From: Myrica gale
Taxonomy: Eukaryota > Streptophyta > Magnoliopsida > Fagales > Myricaceae
Reading direction: 5' to 3'
DNA: 64,000 bases
Assembly: GCA_963930655.1 (NCBI GenBank)
Contig: OZ005600.1
Location: 2,855,501 to 2,919,500 of the forward strand
Shown: positions 39,909 to 52,030 of the stretch, piece after piece
How positions within the stretch are numbered: position 1 is the stretch's first letter
How the letters are laid out: each line of letters begins with the position of its first letter
The notes under the pieces: generated by a model
The model's input: the letters and a program-made list of their open reading frames with translations, nothing else
What the model was told of the DNA's origin: nothing
Database searches by the model: none
Translations under genes and position numbers: made by a program

Positions 39909-40605
39909 GGATTAATCCTCAAGAGAAAAATGCTCCCTTTTACGGCGATTGCTGTCTCACTGTCTGTAATTAGGAGCACCTAGAAAGCAGACATTATAAA
40001 CGCTGCCGTTTGCGAGTATCTGTGAAAAAACGCTGCGTTCTAACGAGGAGGGCGGAAGCAGTTACAAGTCAATGAAGTCATGATGATGTTATTAAAGCGC
40101 TGTTCAAACGGCGTCAGAATCATACATATGGGTTGGGCTGAATGATCTGCCTATAGTTGGGCCACCCGACTTTCATACGGGTTCAAATTAACGGTACGGG
40201 CTAAAGACTTGCTAATGAGCTCGCCCCAACGACTATTTTATGGGCTGGATCGGAACCCTGCCCCCGTGGCGAAAGTACGGGCCAGTTTAAAGAACCGCAG
40301 TAGATTTGTGGCTAAGCGGTTTGGGTGGCTTTGGTTTTGTTTTCTGTAAAATGATTTCCAAAATCCTTTTCAAACGACAAACGTAAATTTGGAACTAAAA
40401 GAATACATTTCGTATTCTATAATTTGTACCTCAAAATAATAACCTTGATAAATTACATTTAGGTTTAGATTTCAGATTGTGACACGTGTTCTATTGTATT
40501 TTATTTATCTTAATGAGATCTTAAGATTAGATGCAAAGTATAATAGTTTGAGATGTAAGTTAGAAGATGGTGGAAAATATAATTCTCTCATAAAAATAAT
40601 ATAAT

Positions 40606-40896
40606 TATTAAGATTAAATACATTTTTGCAGGTGTTGACGCATCACACCTTAATATTTTATTTTTGAGACATTGAGTTCATTATGTTATTTCCCCTAACG
40701 ATTTGCACCCCGAAGTAAAATAATTTTCAATCTATGTCAGATTATTATATTGTCCTTGAATCTCAAACAAGTCACATTTAAATAAACTTCAAAACTCAAA
40801 TCGTTAGGGAAAATAACACAATGGACTCAATGTCTCAAAAATAAAATATTAGCACCCAAAACAAAAGGAATGCAGGTATATTTAATCCTAATTACC
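40606..40896. mobile_element. MITE with long inverted arms
   Basis: Arms 40651-40704 and 40798-40851 are inverted over 54 bp with three mismatches. Outside them weaker inverted similarity continues (AGATTAAATA near 40611 against TATTTAATCCT near 40890), so the element is probably about 290 bp. It has no coding capacity. The flanks are TTA-like, which would suit a PIF/Harbinger-type MITE, but the ends are not certain. It lies between the small gene and the 3' end of ClpB3. Confidence 0.75.
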
Positions 40897-41295
40897 ATGA
40901 AGACACGTGGTGGTGCTCTCGAGACACTTGATGGAAGAGATTATGGTGGGCACTACTAACCAAGTAGAATGCCTAAGCAACAACTGATGGGTCTTTTATA
41001 GTCCGCAGCCAAACATAGCAGTGAATTGTTGCCCTCGTATACCATCGACTAACAGGTAGATTAGCTTAGAAAATATACTGAACATCTCGTAGTTTCTATA
41101 AGAGCGCAAAGTAATATACAAGAGGAAGATCTCCTCAGTATTAGCTTATAATCTTTCACCAAAGTTTCTGTTCAAACCTATTTATGGAGAAACTAAATAC
41201 AAGAGACTCGCTCAGGGAACAAAGAAAATACAAGAGACTCGGGGAATCGGTGAAAGAGCTTCTTTGTCGTGTGCGGCTGGAGTTTCTGAGCCAGT

Positions 41296-44200
41296 TTACG
41301 CCTCCTGAAGACTGGCTTCAGCTGGAGGAGCTTCAGGGGTTTCTGAGCCACTTTCAAGCCTCCTGAATACCAGCTTTTGCTGGGGGAGCTGGCCATTGGA
41401 AAATGCCGTGACTTCTGTATCTATCAACACTTTGTCTTCGTCCTTCAACTCTCCTTTCAAGATGCCCTTGGCAAGTTCATTTTCAACATTCTGCTGAATC
41501 ACTCGCTTGACTGGCCGAGCACCATAGTTCGGGTCATAACCCAGACTTCCAAGAAGCTCAACAGCAGCGTCAGTCACCACGATTTTTATCTTGCGGTCTT
41601 CAAGCCGCATTTGCACTCGTTCCAACTGCAAAAACAGAAAAAGGAAGCATACAAGATATAAGGATTTGGATTTGTACCCCAAATTGCAGATGGCCCAAAA
41701 CGATGTGAACTACATGCAAATATTGGGGGAAAGGCATAACGATCCAGTATGGTCAGTTCAAAGAGATCAAAAGCTAGGTTTGGCATGCCCGCATAAATGG
41801 CTGTATAAGGTCCTATTTGTTCTGGTTCTATAAGGTCCAATATGATTCTGACATAACCAAATTCACCCACCCACTGCATGGGCATGGTCATACGCCGGGC
41901 ATTTTGTTCAATGAAGAGTTTTCAGTTATTAATCTTGAACCTAAAGCTCCAGTTCGCATAGGGTTCCTTAATCAACCGACTATCCATTAAAGAAAATCTA
42001 GACTAGCCTAAAGCTTTTGGAAGGGCAAGAGAGATCTCAGGGTGGTCCTGGCAATCCTTACTTCTCTGAGACTCCACCCCGTATCAAAACATAATACACT
42101 CTACTTCCAGATATCCTACTGTAACCAATTAAATCAACCTAAAGATTATATAATTCTCAACTGCCTTCGGCTCATGTGACAGTCCCATTGCATTAGGTGG
42201 ATGTAGAGTTACCATAATAATCTCGTTCATAAATTTCAGGCTATAATCCAAAGAACTGCTAGCATTCTGTTAAGTCTCAAATTATTCAACTTCCCCAAGA
42301 AAACTGCAACCACAGTTTATTAACCACTCACAAGACCACAGAGATCATCAACTTCGCAATAATCATCAAGTTAATGAAGGATCATAGTGGACAAGCTTAC
42401 CTGTAACCTGACGATCTTCTTAATTTGATTGCGATCAAGGGGTTGGAAAACTATATACTCATCAACCCTATTCATAAACTCGGGCCGGAAGATTGATCTT
42501 GCTGCATCCATTACCCTGTTCTTAATCGTTTCGTATGTTAGCTCCTTTGGTGAGGAGTCATCATCCGTGTCAAGTATGTACTGCGAACCCACATTTGAGG
42601 TCATAATGATGATAGTGTTGGTAAAACTCACAGTGCGACCCTGGGAATCAGTAACTCTTCCATCATCTAAAATCTGAAGAAATACATTGAACACATCAGC
42701 ATGGGCCTTTTCTATCTCGTCGAAGAGAATAACTGCATATGGCCTCCTGCGAACCGTCTCTGTCAGCTGTCCACCTTCCTCATATCCCACATAACCAGGA
42801 GGGGCCCCAATCAGTCTTGAAACAGCATGCTTTTCCATGTATTCACTCATATCAATTCGAACAAGAGCTTCTTCTGTATTGAACAAGTAGGAGGCAAGTG
42901 CCTTTGCTAATTCAGTCTTTCCAACACCAGTGGGACCCATAAACATAAAACTAGCAATGGGACGGTGTGGATCTGCGAGACCAGCTCGAGATCGCTGTAT
43001 AGACTCAGCTACAGCTTTCACAGCAGGATCTTGACCGACAACACGTTTATGCAGCTCTTCCTCCAAATGCAATAACTTCTCCCTCTCCGATTGTTGAAGC
43101 CTGGAAACAGGGATACCCGTCCATTTACTAACAATTTCAGCAATGTCATTTTCTGTAACTTCCTCCCTAAGCATTGACTTTCCAGAATTCATGTATTCAT
43201 CCAACTCTTTCTCTGCATTTTCAAGTTGTCGTTGCAATGAATTTAGGCTGCCATATTTCAGCTCAGCAGCACGATTAAGATCATATTCCCGTTCAGCCTG
43301 CTGGATCTCAATATTTACACGGTCAATCTGTACAAATAAACAGAAAGTTGGTGAAGTCAGAAACATTTTCCAACAATACTTGATTATTTCTAGTCAAATG
43401 GATTTAACTAAAAAATAGGATGTCTATGCACACTACATTTACCTGTGTACCACCTTTTTTTTCCAGATGACACGGCAAAATGTTCTCATACTGACTAATG
43501 TTATGAAGTAAATTCAGACTATAGGAAAGGAACTTTTAACATGAATAACGAGTACATTGACAAGATACCTCTTCTTTGATTGACTGAATGCCGGTCATCA
43601 CAGACTTTTCATGCTCCCACTGTTCAGTCAACTGGGCTTGTTTCTCCTTTAGGAGAGACAACTCAGCCTCAAGGCGTCCCAATCTATCTTTAGAAGCTTT
43701 ATCTGTATCATTCATAAGAGAGAGTCTCTCCATTTCCAACTTCAACACCGTACGGTTGATCTCATCAAGGACAGTAGGCTTTGACGTAATTTCCATTTTC
43801 AGTTTGGCAGCTGCTTCATCAACTAGGTCAATAGCTGTGCATTTTGAACATATATTAGCATCCAACAAACAGAGATGTCTTAAACTTCAATTCTATGAAA
43901 ACATCACTTTTAAGCTAGATAAGCAGATCCGTACAATGCTTTTCAGAACCTTAAAACCCAGCAGATACTTTAAGAAAGTAAAGTGAATCAGAAACTAATT
44001 CCAAACATAAGAGAAATTGGAAGTTCATGCCACCTGATGCTCAGAGCTAGGAAAAGCATACATCTTTCTATTGTGATATATGCTCGCTGTATCAAGTGGT
44101 TGGTATAATACCAGAAAGTAACTAACGTTCTAGTCACCCACGCATAAGTGTTTCTCATGAATAGACACTATGGCATGCTTCATTCATATAATGCCGTCCT

Positions 44201-47200
44201 TATGCTGCTTGAACAATAGAAGCATTAAGCTTCAATAACCATTCTGTGGTCTGTTTAAGACGCGCATCAAAGCAAGTCATCATCTACAAATTAGACTTCA
44301 TCAATCTTGAACCTTTCAAATGTTGTTTTATGTTATTCAATTACCTTTATCAGGTAAAAATCGACCACTGATGTAACGGTCAGAAAGAATGGCAGCTGCT
44401 ACGAGAGCACTGTCAGAAATACGGACTCCGTGATGCAGCTCATATCTTTCACGTAGTCCTCGCAGAATAGAAATAGTATCTTCGACCGAAGGCTGATCAA
44501 CGTAAACTTGCTGAAAACGACGCTCCAAGGCTGGATCTTTCTCAATATACTTGCGATATTCATCCAAAGTTGTAGCACCAATACACCGCAACTCTCCCCG
44601 ACCAAGCATAGGCTTCAATAGATTGCCAGCATCCATCGCACCATTTGTAGCACCTGAAAGAAAAAACTCAAAGCTTAGGGTCACCATCAGCATTGTCATT
44701 CTTTAACATATTTCCTCTCCACATATAAGCTACTTCAGCTAGCTTGCAGCATTCAAAAATAGGCATCTGAAAGTAGTTTCACAAGCAAATCACCTGCCCC
44801 TACAACCGTATGGATCTCATCAATGAAGAGGATAATCTGGCCATCCGATTCTGTAACTTCCTTGAGCACAGCCTTCAGCCTATCCTCAAATTCTCCCCGA
44901 TATTTTGCCCCAGCAATGAGTGCACCCATGTCAAGGGATATCAGCTGCAAAGAGCAACAACAGACCAGAGTACTGTCAAAGCTACAGTACTAGTTGGAAC
45001 AGATTAGCATATTTTTCCCAATCATCCACCCCCTGCTTCTTCTTTTTTTTTTTTGGGGGGGGGGGGAGTGTGGGGGGCGGAGCTAAGTCTGCACAAAATT
45101 TCTACATATGGCACACACCTTACGATTCATCAATGCTTGAGGTACATCTCCTTGCACAATTCTTTGAGCAAGCCTGTTGAAGAAGGTACAGTTAGATTAA
45201 CGTGCAGAGATATAAAGGAATCGAAAGGATTAGGGCCCAACAGAGAAAGCCTTGATACAAGAAGAAATCAATTCAATCCGGTGCCCTGTACAAACCCATA
45301 AAATAAAGACAGGCCTCTAGCTCTGACTAGGTGCTTACCCTTCTGAGATCGCAGTTTTTCCTACACCAGGTTCACCAATTAGAACAGGATTGTTCTTTGT
45401 TCTCCTGGAGAGAATCTGGATGCACCTGCGTATTTCATCGTCTCTTCCTATTACCGGGTCAAGTTTTCCTTCTCTTGCCATGGTTGTCAGATCATTTCCA
45501 TATTTCTCCAACGATTCATACTTCCCCTCAGGATCTGTAACAAATTCAAGCAGTAACTCAATAAAACATTGAACACAATGTTTTTGCAATACCTAAGTTG
45601 AAGAAACAACATAAAAAGACTTCCAAACCACCAAAACCATCCTGAAGCTTCAATACACATAGGTAATAAACAAGAACTAAACAATAAATTGACACCGGCT
45701 GGATATTTTTTTATCGGTAGTAATGGTATCAACGCATATGGCCATAAAAAATGATCCTTCTTCCACCATAATAGATCACTATATAAAGACCGCAACGAAA
45801 GCCTCACATATCAGTATAGCTGCATAAAAACTAAATCTTTTTAGCAAGCATTTGCATGAAAATATGTTGGATGGTCATAGTTCCAGGTCCAACTCATGCC
45901 TAGTCTCCCGGATAGAACAACGTCCACCCATATGGGGAACTGACATGATGATCATTACGTAGAAATGGAAGAATCTGCATATATCCCACTTGTACCACAA
46001 TCACTGCAACTAGTGCTGTATGGAAAAGGGTTTACAGTCCATATCTTCACCTTCAATCACACGCACATTGTTACATGATAAATGTGAAAAGCAAAGGACA
46101 AAAAGAAAATAATCTAACCTTGGTCAATAACTGATTGGCGTCCCCTTATAGATTCGATTGCAGATTTTAAAGCTTGCAGAGATATTTGAAAATCTTTAAA
46201 TAATTGCTTCCCAAACCGTTGATCTTGTGTGAAACCAAGAACCAAATGCTCCACAGACACAAATGAGTCCCCATAGTCTTTCTTGAATTCCCTGGCTCGC
46301 TGAATCAGGGCTTCCAAATCACGTCCTAACATCGAACGAGATGATTCACCAAGAACCTATTGTAATTGGACAAGATAAATAGGTGAATTAGTTACCGCAG
46401 AATGCATTTACTGATGGACCAAGAGAAAGTCAAAAATTGGTCAACTCAATATTCCAAAAGCTGGTAATACAAAACAAGGAAGACAGTATCACACTAGTGC
46501 CAAAAACGTTGCTGAGGGACTCTCTAACCATGCTGAACCTCAAGTACTGTATCAAGTAGTAAGGTTTGTAATTTTTTTTTGATAAGTAAGGTTTGTAATT
46601 AAACAGAATGCATTTACACTATCAAACAATGGTCATATGAAATGTATCAAGTAGTAAGGTTTGTAATTAAAACTGTGTAAAAAATTACATGGCCAGATGA
46701 AAAAATTCTCATCAGTGGAAGTCCCAAATCTAGTAAAAGAATCAATAGCCAATCAATATGAATGCCCAAGCCTACCTTAACCAAATTCACGAGCCAGAGT
46801 CACTACCAGACACCAAAGCATATCTAGGGAGGCAAAGCTACGAGACTTCAAGAATTACCTTCGGTTGCCGTTGGATGAACTTATCAGTGGCCTCTAGAAG
46901 GCGGGTATTGTCAACCCCAACCTTGGAGAAAATTCGGCGAGCAAGCCCATTCTTTTGCTCCAACAGCGCCTTCATTAAATGCTCCGTCTCCACTATCTGA
47001 TGCTTGTTCTCTTTTGCCACTTCTGGCGATGAAACAATTGCTTGCCATGCCATATCCGTGAAATCTTGTTGGGTTATCTATCATTGTAGCAAAAGGAAAA
47101 ACTCATCAACGTACAGAAAACCAATCACTCACTCACGTTCCAACTATACACAATTTAGAGTTCTTGGCACTAAACGTGTCTGAAAACAGCATAAAAGAAA

Positions 47201-48997
47201 ATTGATAAAAGATTCTAAAAAGATAATCAATTGAGAAAACTACATTGAGATTCAGAAAGAGCCAAAATCTCACTCCTTATTTTAAAATTTAACGAAAAAG
47301 ACACATAAACTGAACCACTAAAAGTACGCACACATAAAACCATTAAAAGGAGGATACCAGATTATACAAGTATCATCAGTGTTTTCTCTCTCACGCCGAT
47401 AATAAAAGAAATCAATTGAAACCAGTGGCGGAAGCAAGGGGTATCGAACCCGTGCGTCCGCTACCCATAGATTGCCAAAAAAAAATTATATTTGTTTTTT
47501 TTTCTTTTTTCTTCATAAGTTTGCCTAGGTCCGATACCCATTAAATTCAGATCCGCTACCCATTAAGTCCAAGCCAACTAGACTTAATGGGTATCGGACC
47601 TAAGATAATTTTTTTTCTACACATTTATTTTGCTCCTAGTGCTATATAATAATTGAGGCAAATATACATTTATTATGATTTTCTGTTTTGCATCGATTAC
47701 AAGTTCTTCAACTGAGGGATAACTTCCTGTCATCTTGCTAAATTTCTGTTAGTAAAAAAATATTTACTCTTTGCTCCTAATTTTTCACAATCAAGATCAC
47801 TTCATTTATTTCTCCATATGTTGATTTGTTTCTTCATTTTTATTAGAGACCTCGAAAAATGTTGTTTGTTTAGGATCCATGTATAGGCCAAACCAAAGTT
47901 CTGACCACTTTTTGGATATATTTATCTAAGAAACTTTTTTACTAAATCTTGTTTATCCTGAAAATTTTATTTTTATTATTCAGAGCATGATTTGTCATCA
48001 ATTGTTGCTTTGTGTGTGGAAGCCGCTTTGGAGAATGTGAATATCTTTTAATTCTAAATCCATAGAACCTAGAGAAAGTAAATTGCAAATACATCCCCAG
48101 TAACCTTTTGTCAAAAGAAAAAGAGAAAGAAAAAAAAAACAGGCTCAAGTTGTGTTAGTAACCAAAAAATGTAAAAAAGGCAACCCCTAGTGGTATCAAG
48201 ACCTCGACCATCAGAATCATTTGTAATTTGTTCTAAAGTTTTAGAATTAAGTAGGGAATTAACTTGAATTAAATCATCAAGAGTGATTTGCGTAATAGGA
48301 TGAGAGATAACTGGATGAATGATTGCATGTTAGTGTACATCGAGCAAGAATTTTTTAAAACTATTGAGAACGAAGTCATTTTGCAACATTTTCAGAAAAT
48401 GCAAACTCGTAGGATCCAATTGTCACCTCTCAATCGCAGTACATAGTACGGTACATGTATTCAAATATTTTTAATATTTTTAGTCCTTAATTTTCGACAT
48501 TTTAATTCTAAGACAATGTTTTGCATTACGAAGGAAATTTTTTTTTATCATTTCGCCTTTAAAGTTCGACACCCATGAATTTTAATCCTTGTTCCGCCAC
48601 TGATTGAAACAAAGGGACCCAATTAACAAACAGAAACAACTATTATCGGAATGCTACTGCCACAAATAATAACATAACTGTTATAAAAACGTATTCTAGT
48701 AAGTCATAACGAAACTAACAAAGTTACCCTTCCATTTGAAGCTTCACAGTGAACATCAAGCGGCCGAGAGGTCCGACCAAATCTCTGAAATCCATTCGGA
48801 AACGCACTGCTTCTATACTGTTGCTTCGACTTCAAGGCCTTAAGGGATTTGGGTTTCGCAGGGAAGAAGCTCAGGGAGAGCCGCGGTGGCTGAGCGAACA
48901 GGGCAGTTCTATTGCAGCCGTTTGTCCGAACCGACTGCAAAAGACCGAGACCGAGCCGTTTGTCCGAACCTATTGCAGCCGTCGTCGTGGATGCCAT
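41296..48997 (-). CDS. CLPB3: Chloroplast ClpB/Hsp100 chaperone (ClpB3, APG6 type)
   Basis: AAA+ disaggregase that rescues aggregated proteins in plastids; Arabidopsis CLPB3/APG6 is needed for chloroplast development and heat tolerance. Ten exons: 48997-48728, 47077-46859, 46356-46119, 45534-45339, 45173-45119, 44944-44794, 44653-44345, 43834-43569, 43327-42401 and 41625-41296. All phases agree, giving 986 residues, full length for the family. Residues 1 to about 85 form a Ser/Arg-rich transit peptide; the Clp N domain follows (to about 240). NBD1 has Walker A GEPGVGKT at 296-303 and Walker [11 protein letters not shown]; the coiled-coil middle domain is in exons 8-9; NBD2 has GPTGVGKT at 699-706 and [11 protein letters not shown]. 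Both catalytic lysines and glutamates are present. Intron 1 contains a 1.18-kb hAT-like insertion. No defect seen. Confidence 0.97.
46548..46668. repeat. Local duplications and a micro-insertion in a ClpB3 intron
   Basis: Repeats AGTAAGGTTTGTAATT at 46558-46573 and 46585-46600 flank a T run plus GATA, the micro-insertion architecture. A longer 26-bp copy of the first repeat with its left flank (46548-46573) recurs at 46643-46668, and CAGAATGCATTTAC occurs near both 46398 and 46603. More than one duplication event is therefore present in this intron. Confidence 0.65.
47423..48602. mobile_element. hAT-like non-autonomous transposon in ClpB3 intron 1
   Basis: A 1180-bp insertion with terminal inverted repeats starting CAGTGGCGGAAGCAAGG at the left and the inverse of CAGTGGCGGAACAAGG at the right. 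It is flanked by an exact 8-bp duplication ATTGAAAC (47415-47422 and 48603-48610). The CAGTGGCGGA start and 8-bp duplication are typical of plant hAT elements. No transposase frame is seen. It contains an internal perfect 19-bp inverted repeat (47526-47544 with 47584-47602) that includes the phrase GGTCCGATACCCATTAA. Confidence 0.93.
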
Positions 48998-49163
48998 ATC
49001 CGGCGCGCGGCGGAGGGTGTCTCGGGAAACGAATGAATAAAAAACGAAAAAAGGAAATCTCGGAGTCTGAGAGGAACGGAAGAGAGAGCTCTCGCAGGTT
49101 TAAAAAGTGGAAAACTGGAATGGAAGCAAGCGGCTGCAGAGGGAGTCTGAGAGGAACGGAGTG

Positions 49164-49181
49164 TTCGTGAAACGTCGCGAA
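49164..49181 (-). promoter_or_regulatory. Heat-shock element upstream of ClpB3
   Basis: TTCGTGAAACGTCGCGAA has four alternating nTTCn/nGAAn units at exact 5-bp spacing, with a single mismatch in the third unit. It sits about 167 bp upstream of the ClpB3 ATG. ClpB genes are classic heat-shock-factor targets, so this is a strong candidate HSF site. Confidence 0.75.
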
Positions 49182-49905
49182 TTTGTTGGGAAGCAGAGAA
49201 TTCGTAAGTAGGAGACACGTGGGGGAAGCTACGATGTGACATGGGAAGGATTAGTCGGGACCCATTAGCGTGAGATTTATTAAATATTTTATTTAACTAA
49301 TTAATGCAATACCAAAGTATAAAATAAATAAATTTTTATAAATACGCATGTGACGTTGTTATTTTCCGTCTTTAATCTTATTTTTTTGGGTAATGTAACT
49401 TCTCTACTAAAAATTTGGAGAGTCAATCGTCTTTTTGTTGCTACAAATATTATCTTATATTTTCTTTTTTCATATTTTCCAAAATAAAGTGAAGATAACA
49501 AAACGAAGTCAACGGGAAGCACTGACAAAGAGATGTCATCATCTTCTAATCATTTCAAAGATTTTTTTAAAAGTATTTTCAGAGCCGTTTAGATGGACAC
49601 TCTAGATGAACGGTAGCAAATCACATGCCTCGGAGGGCGCCACATCAATTAATGAAAGTCTGGGTGACTCGACTCCTCACGAGTCTGGCCTAACCCAAGT
49701 CCAGCTCCCTTTTTTTTCTTCCTTCACCCCATTCCTACTGGTCAGACTTATAAAATTAAGTGAGTCAAGAGGTTTGATCAGTGAATTTTGATCGTACCAA
49801 TTCGACCAGTAGATTTTATAGGTACGACTTGGGTATAGGAAAAATGACGTACTTAAGCTCTCAATTTTAACCTCTTTCAGCCATTTTCTCATACATAGAT
49901 AAGAG

Positions 49906-49993
49906 GTCACTCCAAAAGGATCTTTTTTGGTCCTTTTTTCTGTTGTTCTTAGCATGTCAATTAGGACCAAAAAAAAAAAAGGGAGTGACCTTA
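49906..49993. repeat. Imperfect hairpin bounded by AGGTCACTCC
   Basis: Left end AGGTCACTCC at 49906-49915 and GGTCC at 49931-49935 pair with GGACC (49966-49970) and GGAGTGACCT (49984-49993). Poly(T) and poly(A) tracts between them also pair. Arms are about 30 bp with mismatches; the loop is about 30 nt. Confidence 0.65.
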
Positions 49994-50392
49994 ATGTCAG
50001 GCGTTTTCTTGTGTTCGATTTTTTATGAAGTTTATGTAAAGTTGTGCAAATTTTGAAAGTTATTTGGTAGAAGATTGAATTTTATTGGAGTTAGTAAAAT
50101 AGTGTAGAAAAGATGAGTTGATAAAAATTTTGAAAATTAAAAACGTAAAAGAAAATTTGTTTGGCTGAGAAAGTTTAAATTCAAAAAGTTCTCAAAAGAG
50201 AGAAGAGTTTGGACGACCTTAATCTTAATGTCAGAGCAATGCTTTTGACAAAGATTTTGTATTTTGAGAATTTCATGTGCTCACGGTCCTATTCAGCTTT
50301 TAACAAAGCTTTTGATAGAAAGATCAGGCGCCAAGAAAGTTCGTCATCTAAGATTAAGGTTGTGTTTGCGTTGAAAAATTTTTGGTATTAGG

Positions 50393-50605
50393 GTGATGTT
50401 CGTTTTGAAGGTTTTTGTAGGATTTGAAGAATTTTGTGAATTTTTAGGTGATATTAAAGTTGTGTTGGTGTTTGTGTAGAAGTTGGTGACGTGTAAAAAA
50501 TGAATGATGATGTTTATAGTTTTTTTTTATTTTTTTTCGAATTTATTATTATTTTTATTAAAATAATAATATTTTGAATAAAATTTAATAAAAAAAACAA
50601 ACTAA
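50393..50605 (+). repeat. Family A AT-rich repeat
   Basis: Second copy of the family seen in reverse orientation at 24575-24780. Length and internal order agree throughout, including a TTTTATTTTTTTT middle. The boundaries are approximate. Confidence 0.65.
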
Positions 50606-50643
50606 AGCATAAAAAGCATAAACCGACGGAAATAAAGTCAAGT

Positions 50644-50945
50644 AGGCGACATGTCAGGTGGCAGGCACGCCGGTTGCAGGGTGATTTTTAAAATTCCCAA
50701 TTTGCCCTTTTTTGTTTTTAATTTTTAGATTGTGGTGGAGGATTTTTTAGTCATTCAGTATTAACTTTTTGAGGGCAAAAAAGCATCGAAATTTCTGCTG
50801 CAGGCGACATGTCAGGTGGCAGGCAGGCCGGCTGCAGGGTGTTTTTAAAAATTCCAAATTTGCCCTTTGTTATTTTTAGTTTTTAGGTTATGGTGGAGGG
50901 TGTTTTAGTCATTCAATATTAATTTTTTCAGGGCAAAAAAGGAAA
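50644..50945. repeat. Tandem duplication, two copies of about 158 bp
   Basis: Copies start with AGGCGACATGTCAGGTGGCA at 50644 and 50802. They align to the end with about 90 percent identity by eye, the second being slightly shorter, ending in TTTTTTCAGGGCAAAAAAG. Confidence 0.85.
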
Positions 50946-51037
50946 AAGAAGTTCGGAATCCTCTTTTTTTTTCTGAGTGTCGCCGAACATGGAGAAAGCA
51001 GGATTCAAATCCTCCGTTTTTCTTCAAACCGAACATG

Positions 51038-51388
51038 CCCTAGGTTTTGTGTTGGTATTGAGTTTAGTGAAAAAGTGGAGAGAAGTAATTTTTTATATTT
51101 TTTTATAGGAGAGAGAGATTATATTGTAATATTTTATTGTAAGTTGGTGAAAAAAATTGTGATATTTTTTGTGCAAACGCACCCTAAGGCTGCGTTTGCA
51201 CTCTCAATTATCCCCAACATTTTATCTCTCTCCTAATAAAATACTCCAATATAATCTCTCTCTCTCCCAACAAAAAATATAAAAAATTACAAAAATTATA
51301 AAAAATTACCTCTCTCTTCACCTTTTCACTAAACCCAATACCAACACATATTCTCATACCCAACATTTTACAACACAAACACAACCTA
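51038..51388. mobile_element. Large foldback element (family B arms)
   Basis: A left arm (about 51038-51185) and right arm (about 51190-51388) are inverted copies of one another with several small indels, meeting at TTTGTGCAAACGCA/TGCGTTTGCA near 51164-51200. Internal landmarks such as TTGGTATTGAGTTTAGTGAA pair with their inverse around 51316-51336. No coding sequence. It could be two head-to-head insertions or a single foldback transposon. Confidence 0.7.
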
Positions 51389-51599
51389 AGTCTGACTACG
51401 TAGAGCCCAATGATGGACATGACAATGGATGCATTTCAGTTTGCACACGTGTCATAATTTTGTTTTATCCACAACAGCGGTTCCTAGACATGGGCCAGCC
51501 AAGCCCAGACCTGCCCCTTAGATATTGCAATGTCTTCTTCGGTGGAAAGCTGGGTGAAAACAATTATCCAACCTCATCGAATACTGAGGGAAAACAGAG

Positions 51600-52030
51600 A
51601 GGAGTATCAAGAATTTTCCATTTGCAACAGTGGCTATGGACTTGTTATGGATAGCAAGGAATAAAGCTATATATACCTGAGAAGGGAATCCCAGTCTCCC
51701 AGACATGCAAGATCTCTTCAGAACAAATAGCAGCGTGGGAAGTGGATGTTAAATGGACGAGCAACCATAGGAGGAACTATAAGGGATAGATTCTCAGTTT
51801 TAGAAACAGTGTGCTCCAATGCGAACGGGAAAATCATGTACGAATGGTCAAAAATTATACACCCGGTGAATCCTGATGAAGGTGAAGCTTTAGCAGCACT
51901 CTTTGCGGCACAGAAAGCACAAGAAATGGGACTCACAAAACTCATTCTAGCGGGAGACTAGATAGTAACAGCAATGGCAGTCCAGAAAATGAACGAGTCT
52001 TATTTGATGAGAGAAATTGAAAGTGCAAAC
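51600..52030 (+). pseudogene. RNase H-like (RVT_3) relic of a LINE-type element
   Basis: The segment 51746-51958 reads like the reverse-transcriptase-like RNase H domain found at the end of plant non-LTR elements: GRATIGGTIRDRFSVLE, then HPVNPDEGEALAALFAAQKA, then KLILAGD followed by a stop where the family has GDS. The frame upstream (about 51620-51740) is broken. It is dead, and no LINE tail was found. Confidence 0.6.

Larger units (their letters stand above)
49260..51480. other. Repeat-rich intergenic region between ClpB3 and the MUB gene
   Basis: No gene is recognised. It contains a hairpin (49906-49993), AT-rich repeats (about 49990-50180), a family A copy (50393-50605), a 158-bp tandem duplication (50644-50945) and a foldback (about 51038-51388), each listed separately. 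Confidence 0.6.
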
